Shown here: positions 36,044 to 46,832 of the stretch, one piece after another
How the letters are laid out: each line of letters begins with the position of its first letter
Numbering within the stretch: the stretch's first letter is position 1
Source: Gambelia wislizenii
Taxonomy: Eukaryota > Chordata > Lepidosauria > Squamata > Crotaphytidae
Length of the DNA stretch: 64,000 bases
Reading direction: 5' to 3'
Assembly: GCA_030847615.1 (NCBI GenBank)
Contig: JAUMIR010000001.1
Span: 383,700,687 to 383,764,686, forward strand
Program-made: the position numbers and the translations under genes
Notes under the pieces: model-generated
Seen by the model: only the letters and a program-made list of their open reading frames with translations
Databases searched by the model: none
Told to the model about the DNA's origin: nothing

Positions 36044-36315
36044 CAGCCCCCCCCTGTATTCATAAAGGATACGTTCCTAGACCTACAGTTTATAAGAGAA
36101 ACTGCAGATAATAAATAGCAAACCCTATTAAAATAAAAGACTTCGTGTACAAACATATTGAGTTGTGTTGGCATACCTAGTGATTCATAGAGAAGACATC
36201 TCTCTAGGCATTTTCCAACATGACTCTATGGTACGTGTTCCTGTTTGTTTTTGTTTTTTCACCCGTGGATAATGGAAACTTTGGATATTGGTTCCATGGA
36301 TATGGGGGCCAACCT
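36044..36315 (-). mobile_element. pogo-like MITE, reverse copy
   Basis: GGATACGTTCCTAGACC and GGATATTGGTTCCATGG match, in reverse, the MITE at 33421-33682. The terminal C of one TIR is changed to T. Confidence 0.65.
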
Positions 36316-36525
36316 ATAATCACAACCTCATGAGGATATGGCAAAGAGAGGAAAAATCATACTGTACTGTAATCAATTGCTTTCTTCTTTTCATTGACCC
36401 CAGTTGTACTTCACAATTGTAAAAAATTTGACTTATGCCATATATTTAGGGCGTGTATCACATTTAACACCACAGCAAATCTAGCTGTGCTGCTAGATAT
36501 ATACTATATCAGCTCCTAAATCTCT

Positions 36526-36791
36526 GGACATTTTCAGACGCCTCTTGCCATGCAAGCAGCCTCCGGAGCAGTAACAAGGCTGCTGCGTGGCAAGGGGTCC
36601 ATTTTGGATGACGTCGTTTCTCTCTCGGCGTCGTCCGTGACTGTTGCGGCTAGCATTGAAGGCGGCCGTGCTATTTTCACTCACGGAAGTTGTCTCTTTC
36701 CTCATATTGGCATAGCCTTTCCCTTGCTGCGCAGCAACCTCGTTACTGCTCCGGAGGCTGTTTGCACCGCAAAAGGCGTTTGAAAATGTCC
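36526..36791. mobile_element. Hairpin MITE, same family as 28606-28908
   Basis: Ends GGACATTTTCAGACGCC and (reverse complement) GGACATTTTCAAACGCC. Interior GGCTGCTGCGTGGCAAGGGG and CATTTTGGATGACG. The flanking triplets TCT and TGT do not match, so the duplication is eroded or absent. Confidence 0.75.
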
Positions 36792-36906
36792 TGTGTCTGC
36801 CTTGCTTGTATGATCAGTCTCACCCTCACACTTCACATTTAAGGTGTGCCAAAAAAAAAAAAAGTTACCTGTCAATTGGCATATGCTGCTGCACCACATT
36901 CTTTCT

Positions 36907-37516
36907 GGAGATTATCAGACAGGAATGAAAAAAGTGTTCCTGTCCCACAATCTTCATTCCTTCCCTGTCCCACCCCAGTCCCACCACAATCACCCTCCCC
37001 ACTGCATTTACTTCCTCTCCAGTCAACAGGGCAGCCCAGGAGTGAAAGCAGCTCTAACCGAGCTCCGTTCACTTCCTGGATCAAAATCCCGCGGATTCTC
37101 ATGAAAAGACATGAGTGCAGGAAATTAAAAATTAAAAATAAAAATAAACCCAAAAAAGTAACACCAAGCAGAAAAACACACTTTAAAATATACAGGTAAC
37201 CTGGGGAGTGTCATAAAAAGGGTGTCACTTATCTGGATGTCCCGATCTCACCCAGAAGGGTTCTGGCAGGGACCTCTCATTGATGCTTGGATCTCTCCAG
37301 CATAATGGGGCACCTTGTCGCACACTGTCAAATCTGTGAGAGAAACAGAACGGGGGATCTATTGACAGCTGCTCCCATCAATAAAGAGCAGCACTAGCAG
37401 AATGGCAGCATAACAAGTGCATAATGACGTGGGGAACAATGTTGTCTGATAAGGGAGCCCTTTTGCAATCTCCTGGCATTGCTGTAATGCCACTTTTGAT
37501 GCACCTGATAATCTCC
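36907..37516. mobile_element. Possible MITE with GGAGATTATCAG ends
   Basis: The left GGAGATTATCAGACAGG pairs with the reverse complement of 37500-37516 (GGAGATTATCAGGTGC). Flanks TCT and CCT differ by one base. Interior unrelated to other MITEs. Confidence 0.35.
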
Positions 37517-37519
37517 CCT

Positions 37520-37982
37520 GTGATTTTTTTTTCTGTTTGATTGGCAGGGATAATGGATAAGCAGTGTAGACTGTTGCATCAGAGTGTAAGACAGAAGTTT
37601 TACTGCCATTGGGGTAGACAGCGTTGACAGACAGAACAGCGTTTGAAGCCTGCGAATTTAGAAGCCATCACCACAGGTCGGAGGCGGTCACGAAGCAGGC
37701 CTGAAGTCAAGGAGGGAGCTGATCAAAGAGCCGCGAAGACAGAAGAGAAGCCGTTAACCAAGCCAAATCGTCGTCAAAGCCGTGAGGTCGAATATAGAAT
37801 GCGTCAAACCAGTCCGAAAACCAAAATCCAAAGCCAAAGACAGTCCGAGTCAAACAGGAGTGAGGAAAAAACAAGCACTAGCGCAGAAAGTTCTTCTTTC
37901 TTCTTCGTGGTCTCTGTGAATACACACAGTGGGTTACTCCTGCGCCTGCGCAGAGCGTTCGGACGGATAAGAAAGCTTAGTG
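37520..37982. other. Unrecognised sequence with a 134-codon open frame
   Basis: An open frame 37643-38047 is rich in Arg, Ser, Glu and Lys and runs into an L2 fragment. I recognise no domain. It is more likely non-coding repeat sequence than a gene. Confidence 0.35.
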
Positions 37983-38046
37983 GAATGTCCAGCTATGCAG
38001 ATATAACTCCTGTGCTGAAGGAGCTATACTGGCTTCCAAGATACTG
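37983..38046 (+). mobile_element. L2-type LINE scrap
   Basis: Encodes YADITPVLKELYWLPRY, the conserved ITPVLxxLHWLP motif after the RT in L2 elements. Confidence 0.55.
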
Positions 38047-38078
38047 AGACAGATTCTTTTAAGCTACCTTAGAACTAT

Positions 38079-38300
38079 CATGGTATAATGGTTTGACTGT
38101 TGGACTTGTTCTCTGGGACACGAATTTAAATCCCTGTTCAGTCATGGAAACCCACTCAGCCATTGGCAACCTTGGACAAATCACATTTTCTCAGCCTAAC
38201 ATAAAGTCGGTGGTGAACCTTCTCTGAATAAATCTTTGCAAGATAATCCCATAACTATGCCACATTAAGTTGGAGTCAATTTGAAGGCACATAATAACTG
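38079..38300 (+). mobile_element. tRNA-type SINE
   Basis: ATGGTATAATGGTTTGACTG (A-box side), CGAATTTAAATCCCTG (B-box side), GTCATGGAAACCCACTC and TTGAAGGCACATAATAAC. Confidence 0.7.
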
Positions 38301-38459
38301 CAAGCCATGCTTAACATTGGAAAGCAGATTATAAATCTATAAAATAAAATAGCTAGATTGTACCTGATGTTTAAAATAAGATCATGTCAATATTGTAAAA
38401 ACTTTTTAAAAACTTGCATTGTCTTTTAATGTTCTCTAGAATGGCCAAAGAACATGATT

Positions 38460-38640
38460 CTTAGGGTTTTTGTCGGTTTTTTCTGGGTTGTGAGATCGTG
38501 TTCTAGAAGAGTTTATTCCTGATGGCTGGCATCTTCAGAGAATGGTGGCATGTGGATGTTTGGGCTTTATATACTTTGAGTCCCTCTTGAAGAGGATTAG
38601 CATGTAAATTTGTGTATTCAGTTGTTGGATGTTTAGTTCT
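38460..38640 (-). repeat. Unclassified retroelement-like 3' end
   Basis: GGCTGGCATCTTCAGAGAA within TTTTTTCTGGGTTGTGAGA resembles a very common reptile repeat (Penelope-like by recollection only). Confidence 0.35.
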
Positions 38641-40779
38641 TAGGGTGGGAGAATATGACTTCTTTTTTCACATACTTCACAATGCATACAGCATTTGGTC
38701 TTCTTACACTATATCCCTCAGTTTTAGAAGGGTGGAATCTCTCAGTTTTAGAAGGCTAGTTTGATATTTTTCAGTGGGGAGCTCCCAAGATTTATGTGTG
38801 GGTGTTCTGATGAAAAGTGACTTTGGCATTACAAGGCTACAATGGAATTAAGGATTCATGAGATCTCTGCAGAGGGCGAGGGGGAGGAACCTGCCTGAAT
38901 GTAGAATTAGTCACAAGGGAAACACAAGCATTGCTTTGAATTTAAAATAAGCAATCCCTTGCCTTCTGATGTTGCTGAGTTATAAATATCCCCCACCTAG
39001 AAAAATCAGGATCCTTATTAAAGCAGAAATATTAGAGCAGAAAGCCAAGACTAAGTTACATAAAGATAGTATGCCTGTAAACAATAGCAGCCCTAAGAGC
39101 CAGCTAAAGTGCTCGCCCTTTTGAATTCCAGATATTGTTTCATTCATTCTGATTCCATTTGGTGCTAGAATTGAAAATAATCCTGCCATGAGGCTGTTAA
39201 GTTCATCTAGGAAAGCACCAACATTTATGCAGCTGCTCATTTGTAGATTTTAATATTTTACTTGGAAGTCGGTCTCCAAATAGCCATTACCATTTTTCAC
39301 TGTAATAAATCTTCACATTAACATGGTTCAGCAGAAAGCATAGCCTAAGGAAAGACAAAGGGCTTGTCAATGAGGCTTTGGTATGTTTTTTGCAAACAAA
39401 GTAGGCCAAATCATTATTCTGTGTTCTGTAACAGATCACAAGACAATCTTGCCAGTGGTTGGGAATGTGGGCACCATCCCAGGATACATCTCATATAAAT
39501 TTAATGCTAGAAATAAGATATTTTTGGGGGGAGGGAGGGCAGAAGGAGTGGAAAATATTTGATTTTTAAATCTGATGAAACTGCCATATATACCTATATA
39601 TGTGGGGGGGAAATGTTGAGGGATATATTGATTCAAGAACCTGACACAATAAAGCCAGAAAGGCCTCATTGTTCTTCATATCAATTTATAACAATGTTCA
39701 TACCATCAGCTGCAAATATTAAACACAGTCATGCTTAAAGAAACCTGACCTATTCTGAAGAAACTGCAAGATCCGCCAAGGATAAATGAAAGATTTTTTT
39801 GCACAATCACATAAGTGCTGTTGTTTCATCTTTTATAAGTCCATTCAGCAACCAACACTGGGTAGTTCTGAGGTGTCTACCTTCTTGTGTATTACATAGC
39901 TCACAATCAGTCTAATGAGCAGGAAATTTCCTGGTAGGAAATTACCTCAGGAGCAATTTGTTTTCTCACAGAGAGTCCATTTTCTGTTGGGAAAATGTCT
40001 GGATTTTTCTTTAGTGTCCATCATTCACAGTCACCCAACCATTTTACATAGGAAATGAAACATTAGTTAACTCTCATTACAGCTGGTGAAAGTGATTCTT
40101 TTCTGATGTTTTAGTTTTCCCACAAATTACCTAGCAAGGCAAGACAGAAATTAAAGTACAATTCAAGTCTCTTCTCACCTCTCTTGAATCTATTTCATTA
40201 CCACAATGAATTTAATTGGATGCAATCAACACTACAGAGGTGACTAATATATGCTGGCCATCAAGTTATTTTCCCTGACTGTTGCCAGGTTAGATCAATG
40301 CTAAATTGACTATACATTGACACACAGTTTGTAAAATCATGGTAATATCAGTCCACTTGGAAGCCAAAAATAATGAACTGTTAAAACATGAAACCAGAAA
40401 TGCCACATTATCACCATGGGTAGAATACACTGACTCCCTACCATATTCTGCCCTTGGATCTGGCCCATTGCTCCCCATTACCTGCACGGAATGGGATGGA
40501 GTCTAGACCATCATGCCAGCTGGTCTTTGCAGTTTCCCTCACCCACATCCCACTCTCTGAAGCCAAGAAGCCAGCCTGCAGCACATGAGCAAGGCCCCCT
40601 GCATGTGACCACCCTTTAGTTACATGCTGTGGGACTCCTTCCGGGCTATGGAAAAACAAGGAAGACAGCAGATGCAGTGACAGGTGAATGCTAGAACAGG
40701 CCCCTGCAGTCACACAGGGCCCAATCGGTTTTTTGCCAACTGAAGTAGATTTTACCAGGTATTTTTAAAAAACAAGTAA
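38641..40779. other. No gene seen
   Basis: Nothing recognised. Confidence 0.5.
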
Positions 40780-40938
40780 TGGGCCTTATCCCGTCTTCCC
40801 CTCATCTTGGCCCTGTTTTTGCCCTGGGGGTCGTGAGGATTGCCCAGGGGCAAAAGAGGGCAAAAGCCCTGCGTTGTCTGGATTACAGGGCTCTAAGATG
40901 GGGGCAAGATGGGGTAAATTACCCATCTAGGCAAGGCC
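40780..40938. mobile_element. MITE-like repeat E, copy 3 (palindromic)
   Basis: The left GGGCCTTATCCCGTCTTCCC pairs with the right-end reverse complement GGCCTTGCCTAGATGGG. TAA precedes and follows within one base (40777-40779, 40939-40941). Interior palindrome of CCCCATCTTGCCCC type. Confidence 0.6.
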
Positions 40939-40941
40939 TAA

Positions 40942-42785
40942 GACTACAGAAACCATAGGAGAGGTGTCCAGCGACTCCATCGATGAAGTTATTCTGGATC
41001 AGCTCCAATTTGTGAGTACCAAGGACGTGGACAAGCTGCTTGGTAGGGTGAGGAAAACAACTTGCCCTCTCGACCCTTGCCCATCATGGCTGGCTGTCCA
41101 GGGGGGCAGGGAAGCATTAAGGAGATTCCTTATAGATATCATCAATGCATCCTTCAGGGAAGGACATGTTCCATCTTGTCTGAAGGAAGCAGCTGTTAGG
41201 CTCCTTCTGAAAAAACCTTCCCTGGACCCCCTGGTTATGAGTAACTACAGGCCTATTTCTTTATTGCCATTTCTGAGCAAGGTGATCGAGAGGGTGGTTG
41301 CTCTTCAACTCCAAGCTGTCTTGGATGAAACCGGTTATCTAGATCCATTTCAAACCGGCTTCAGGACAGTTGGGGTTGAGACTGCCATGGTTGCCTTGAC
41401 CGACAATTTGCGTCGATAGGGGTAGTGTGACCCTGTTGGTGCTCTTAGACCTCTCAGCGGCTTTTGACATGATAGATCATGGCATCCTCTTGGACCGCCT
41501 GAAGGGGTTAGGTATCAGGGGCACTGCATTGCAGTGGTTCTGGTTCTTCCTCTCAGGCAGGTCCCAGAGGGTGCTGCTTGGGGACAGTTGTTAGAGCAAA
41601 AGAGAGATCACCTGGGGAGTTCCACAGGGACCTATCCTGTCCCCGATGTTATTTAACATCTATATGAAGCCGCTGGGTGAGATTATTCGGAGTTATGGAG
41701 CTGGGTGTTATCAGTATGCTATCATGTTATCAGTATGTTATCAGATCTATTTCTCAGTATCTCATTTGTCAGCCTTGAATTCCAATGACATCTCTTCTCT
41801 CAATGAATGTCTTCAGGCAGTAATGGGCTGGATGAGGAAAAACAGATTGAAACTGAATCCGGACAAGACGGAGGTTTCACGGTAGCGGCCCCCAAACCAA
41901 GAATTGGGTTGCAACCTCCAGTCCTGGATGGGCTGGAGGTTGGGTTGCAACCTCCAGTGACTGTGTTTGCAGTCTGGGGGTGCTCCTTGACTCATCACTC
42001 CTGATGATAAATCAGGTAAATACGACAGTCAGGAGCACCTGTTATCAAGTTCGGCTGATATGCCAGCTGCGCCCTATTCTGGAAGCAAGGGACCTCAAGA
42101 CCGTCATTCAAAATAGTACAAAATATGGTGGCCAGGCTTCTTTCAGGAACATCTAAGGGGGACCACATCACTCCAGTTTTGAGGTCCCTCCACTGGCTGC
42201 CTATTGGTTTCCGGGCCCAGTACAAGGTGTTGGTTATCACCTTTAAAGCCCTAAATGGCTTGGGTCCAATCTATCTCAGGGACCGCCTCCTCCCCTATAA
42301 AATTCCCTGCGCACTCCGGTCCTCTGGGAGGAATTTGCTGCAACCTCAAAAGTTGAGGCTTTTGGCTACCTCCCAGAGGGCTTTTTCTGTTGTCACCCCC
42401 AGACTATGGAACAGCCTGCTGGATGAGATCCATCAATTGACATCTTTGGACAGCTTCAAAAAGGTTGTCAAGACAGATCTCTTCTGGTAGGCCTTTCCAG
42501 AATAGATTATCCCAGCCTCAGGAACCCCCCCCCCTTTCAGGAGAGTCCCCACAGCCTCCTTTGTTAATGGAACTGAATATCGCTGGGGATCTACTGTTAA
42601 TGGTTAAATGTATGTATGTGTTTTAATAAGTGTTTTAATTGTTATTTTAATTTGTAATTCAATTTAATAACTTTTTAAGGGGGGGAAGAGAGTATACTGT
42701 TTTACTTTGTATGGTTTTTTAATGTTGTTAACCACCCTGATTGGTTAACAACATGGGCGGTATATAAATGGGCGGTATATAAATA

Positions 42786-42835
<50 letters not shown>
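40942..42835 (+). mobile_element. L2-clade LINE, 3' half, with (ATT)n tail
   Basis: RT and 3' region of an L2-type element ending in GGCGGTATATAAAT and an (ATT)n microsatellite at 42787-42832, the typical L2 tail in lizards. No target duplication identified. Confidence 0.8.
40964..42490 (+). pseudogene. L2 reverse transcriptase, frameshifted
   Basis: Blocks in order: SNYRPISLLPFLSKVIERVV and FQTGFRTVGVETA (40964-41419); LLDLSAAFDMIDHGILLDRL (catalytic Asp block, about 41437-41500); VPQGPILSPMLFNIYMKPLG (about 41618-41680); then the YADD box is lost where TTATCAGTATGxTATCA is tandemly repeated (41708-41745); MGWMRKNRLKLNPDKTEV; DHITPVLRSLHWLPIGFRAQ; PRLWNSLLDEIHQL. Stops and frameshifts throughout. 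A second small duplication (GGGTTGCAACCTCCAGT at about 41907 and 41941) lies downstream. Not active. Confidence 0.8.
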
Positions 42836-43567
42836 CCTGAGGTTTGACAGGTCCAACACATTACTCACAGATTACAATACTTAATATATTGTTTAGTCCA
42901 TATGGCATGACTATACAGCAGAAATAGGGACAATAACTCCCATCAGCCCTATCTAGCATATCCAATGGTGTGGGACTATGGGAGTTGCAGTCCAAAATAT
43001 CTGGAGTCCAAATGTTTCCCACCTGTGGCATAGGGAACCTAACATCTGAGACTAGATAGATAAAAGTGGCATGGGACTCACTTTACCATGTAGTGCCCAC
43101 AGGTACACAGGTATTAATTCTTTCCCCTACAGCAGTTGATTACTCATTTATTCCTGAGAATCATTTCCCCCAAACTGTTGCATGTTTCTACAAAACCTGT
43201 AATCTCTGTGTGTTTTTCTCCATGGGTCAAAAAGCATTAGTTCCTCAAAAGAATTTCTTATTTACATTTGCAACTTCTGTAGTTTTCTATACCATGAAGA
43301 AAGTAGCTATAAATAAATTTGGCCTAATTTAATGAAAAGAAATTATGAAAATGAAAGCTGGCTCATGCAGTTTATTTTCAACTCATCTTTTTTTAGCCCA
43401 ATTAAGTCAAAGTTGAATAGAGAATTACCGAAAAAGTGAATATCATCTGATTAAATGAGAACACATCTTTAAAAACAGGAAGTTTCTTTTATATCAAGTC
43501 TTCTTACACCATTGCCCTGCATCATGTTTAGTTTATTCAGTTTGACCAAACTCCAAAATGAGACTTA
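42836..43567. other. No gene; short dispersed repeat at 42930-43030
   Basis: 42930-43030 has paired motifs AACTCCCATCAGCCCTATC and TGGGAGTTGCAGTCCAAAA, a palindromic repeat common in squamates. A related piece is near 62118. Nothing else. Confidence 0.45.
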
Positions 43568-43775
43568 GGCTGCTGATGCAGAAATAATGTAGTTTTTCAC
43601 CACTTTCACTATCATGGCTCCATCCTGGGTTTTGTAGTTTATTGTGGCACCAGAGCTCTCTGACAGAGAAGGCAAAATATCTCACAAACCTGCAAATCTC
43701 AAAATTCCATAGCTTCAAGCCATGGTAGTTAAAGCGGTGTCAAACTGGTTTATTCTTGCAGTGTGTCAAGCAGCC
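43568..43775. mobile_element. MITE, TSD TTA
   Basis: The left GGCTGCTGATGCAGAAATAA pairs with the right-end reverse complement GGCTGCTTGACACACTGC and shared ACTACCATGGCT-type subterminal sequence. TTA at 43565-43567 and 43776-43778. 208 bp. Confidence 0.75.
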
Positions 43776-43778
43776 TTA

Positions 43779-44204
43779 AGGGTGATTATCTACTTTCTAC
43801 TCAGGTCCATATCCTTCCAGGAAAATAAGTACAACCTTGCAGTGATTTCAAAACTGAGTACAGATTATCAAGTAATCTATAGCCCTGTTGACATGAATGT
43901 ATTAAGTACCAGATACGAAGATTTAATTCATGTAGTCTTTTTGCCTCATTTCCAAATGTTTTCCCTCCTTTCAGACCAAAATTTCAGAACTGTTGTTCAT
44001 ATGGGAAGTAACAAAAATAAAATATTTCTGTATGTAGAACCAACCACATATTTTATTGTGTTAACAGCTATAGCATATTAACTCCAGAATCCAGTGATCT
44101 AGAACAATGGACTAGATCTAATTTTCTTTATGTTACTATTACTCATTTTTCATCAACCAGAGCCTGGTACAAAAGACATACATCCACATTAAAGAATTCT
44201 GATT
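43779..44204. other. No gene seen
   Basis: Nothing recognised. Confidence 0.5.
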
Positions 44205-44438
44205 CCAGGAATCCTCTAAGACACCAAATCCCATCTGATCTTGGAATCTAAGCAGGGTCAACTCTGGTTAGTACTTGCATTGGAGACTGCTGATGATTAC
44301 CAGATGCTGTAGGCTATATTTCAAAGGAAGGAACTGGCAAAGCCACCTCTGAGTATTCCTTGCCTATGAAAACCCTAGGAAATGTATGGGGTTACAATAA
44401 GCTGACAGGTGACTTGAAGGCACACACACACACATGCA
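44205..44438 (+). mobile_element. 5S rRNA-derived SINE
   Basis: 44222-44315 reads as a diverged 5S rRNA: CCCATCTGATCTTGG, AATCTAAGCAGGGTCA, CTGGTTAGTACTTGCATTGG, GAGACTGC and GATGCTGTAGGCT in the right order and spacing, including the internal RNA polymerase III promoter region. The body (GGCAAAGCCACCTCTGAGTA, TGACTTGAAGGCACAC) and (CA)n tail follow. This matches the 5S-derived SINEs known from lizards. Confidence 0.85.
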
Positions 44439-44974
44439 CCTGAATGGAGCTCACATTTCTTCCACATAAAAATTCACACCTGGTAACCCCATGCTTTCCT
44501 CGTTGCAGCAGTAGAACTGGAGTGGGGTGAGGTCATTTGTTACTGCCATTATTAAATAATTGGGAGTCTGAAATCCTTATCTACTGAAAAATCATTCAGT
44601 GATCTACCAAAAGATCCAAATTACCTACTTATAGCCCTTTGTTATGCATTATGGTCAATAAATATGAATTGCAAGTAGACTTTGATGCACAGCTTGCTAT
44701 AGGTGCAAGGCCATTTTGTTAATTTCCAGACACATACCATCCTCCCTTGTCTGTTCCCAGTACACCAACTTTGGTTACAAATGTTTGATGTTTTACAAAG
44801 AATGTAAAACATCAAACAGAATAACAGGAATGAAAGCATACAGCAAACACTCATGTTTTTAAAAAAACATTTTTGGCTGGAGGAGGTCACTTTTGGGACC
44901 AATCCTGACAGAAATGGTCTCCTTGATGCATTCAGGAAAGTAATCAGTGCTTAACTGTCTTGTTTACCTCAACT
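44439..44974. other. No gene seen
   Basis: A short inverted repeat AATGTTTGATGTTTTACA / TGTAAAACATCAAAC lies at about 44777-44818. Nothing else recognised. Confidence 0.4.
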
Positions 44975-45110
44975 GAATGGAGACCCTGCCAAACTGACTC
45001 AGACTGGTATATCCCCCCACCCATTGCAAGGTATTGTGTAGTTTCCAGAGATGTTGGGCAATCCTATTTGGATATGAAATAGGGCAAATGTCTATACCTG
45101 ATTGGCATAG
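44975..45110 (-). repeat. Dispersed repeat A, copy 2
   Basis: Reverse complement of 2856-2975 (TTCCAGAGATGTTGGGCAAT shared). Confidence 0.6.
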
Positions 45111-46332
45111 TTTCATTGTGTTCATCTCCCCAGACCCTCTAAGGGTCACTGCCAGTACCCTGAGGGTGAAAGACAGTGTTCACATTGACATCTGCCCTTT
45201 TCACACAAACCAAAAATACCTTTGTACATGAGCCATAGGCTCTGCATTCATCACTCTAAGTATGTGGGTCCTTTCAAATCCTCTTAACAGAATAACATTA
45301 AGGTCATGTTTTGCCCAGTCCAAAGGCATCCCCTTACTCCACGTCATGGAGCCCAAGTTAGAGAAGGGCCATATATAGGCCAGAGAAAGAGAAAGTCTTT
45401 TTCCCAGGAGCTCAGTGTCCAGAAGCTCTCACCAGAGGATTGTCTTCCTTTCAAACTCTCCATGTGGTCCCCTTCATCAGCTACCCTGATCTTCAGCCAC
45501 CTAGCTTCTTCTTTGCACCAAAGGGTGAGAGAGTCTGTGTGTGTCTTAGTCTGTAGTCCTTTAAGCTTAGCTGCATCCTCTAAACCCCTTTGATTGGTCA
45601 GGAGTAGGGCTTTAGCACCCTACTAAATCATTCCCCTCTTTTAACTTTGAGAAATTGCTGTTAGCAGCTTGTATTGGACTGCTTTTTTCCATCTCTACAG
45701 CTATCTTTTTCTGTGTTTTTAATAAAGAAATAATTGATTTTGCTTCAAAATCAGCATTTCCTTGACTTGATTTCTTTCCTTCTACCCCAATTTTCCTTGT
45801 AGTCAGTCTGGTTAATTGTCTGTTTTTAAAACTTTTAGCCTTCAAGGTTCTGCAGAAAGTTAGTGCTGGGAGGAGCTTTCCCCCTAAGCCAATAAATCCA
45901 CCGCCTTGCTCTTAACACCCTGAAAATTGAAGTAGTCTGGCATCATTAGTTGATCCACATTAACTGATTTTTTTTATAGAAGCAACACAGTCTTCCTTGC
46001 CCCCTCTTGATGTGCAGACATAAATACTATAGGCCCAAGATACTGTGTTGCTGGTCTTGTACAAAAACTTAGGGGTTCCTGTAGTGCTTTCAGGAATCTC
46101 TGATCATTATGAGTGGGTTCATAATGCACAGAAGAGCAACACAATATAATAGGTCTATAATAAAATTATTTATGCCTGAATATCAGCTATTGAGATTAGT
46201 CAAAGGAGGGAGCATTGCTCAGTTAACATTGAATCAGCTAACAATGCCAACATATGTCATCATTTGTATATATCAGGGATGGGGAAAAGATATGCATTAC
46301 CGCGTGGATACAATTATACTTGCTATTCTAAT
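45111..46332. other. No gene seen
   Basis: Nothing recognised. A (GT)-rich piece lies at 45530-45545. Confidence 0.45.
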
Positions 46333-46442
46333 GAAAGCCAGTGTACTGTAGTGGTCAAAATGTTGAATTGGGAATAAGAGGAAGCTAGGGCTCAAATCCT
46401 CACTTGGCCGTGAAATTCATTTCACCTACTTGCTATCTCCCA
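46333..46442 (+). mobile_element. tRNA-type SINE, left half (host of the Harbinger)
   Basis: GAAAGCCAGTGTACTGTAGT (A-box side) and GGGCTCAAATCCTCAC (B-box side), then CACTTGGCCGTGAAATTC. It stops at CCA where the Harbinger begins and continues at 56675. Confidence 0.75.
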
Positions 46443-46832
46443 GGTGCCAGTTACACGACAATGTTTGTCATGGGGCTTACCGTGACTTCCTGATCCTGAA
46501 TCCGTCCCTCGCTGTTTATATGATTTTTGTCACTGATTTGGATATCCCAGGTGGTCCCGTGACTGATATTTACACGTCCAAAGTACTGTGTGTTTTTTTT
46601 AGGTTCCGCGACGCTTTAGCCTATGCTTTTCTTGTTTACACACATGTAGCATACTGGGATTTTTTTTTTTTTTTGGCTGTCAATCAAGGATGCAATTACT
46701 CGTTTTTTCACAGTTTGACCTATGTGTTTCCAGTTCTTCTTCCCGCCATGGATGCAGCGATTGGCTACAGTTTAAACAAAGAAGGACATCACATGTCCTT
46801 TTAATGCACTTATTATACTATTTTATGGCAAC

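Noticed and set aside
37643..38047. 134-codon Arg/Ser/Glu-rich open frame
   Set aside because: No recognisable domain; it ends inside an L2 scrap and has no exon signals I trust.
43722..44081. 119-codon open frame
   Set aside because: It starts inside a MITE, has an AT-driven composition and shows no domain or splice context.
46430..46804. A 124-codon open frame at the left Harbinger end
   Set aside because: It begins in the SINE and crosses the TIR, so it is not conserved coding sequence.
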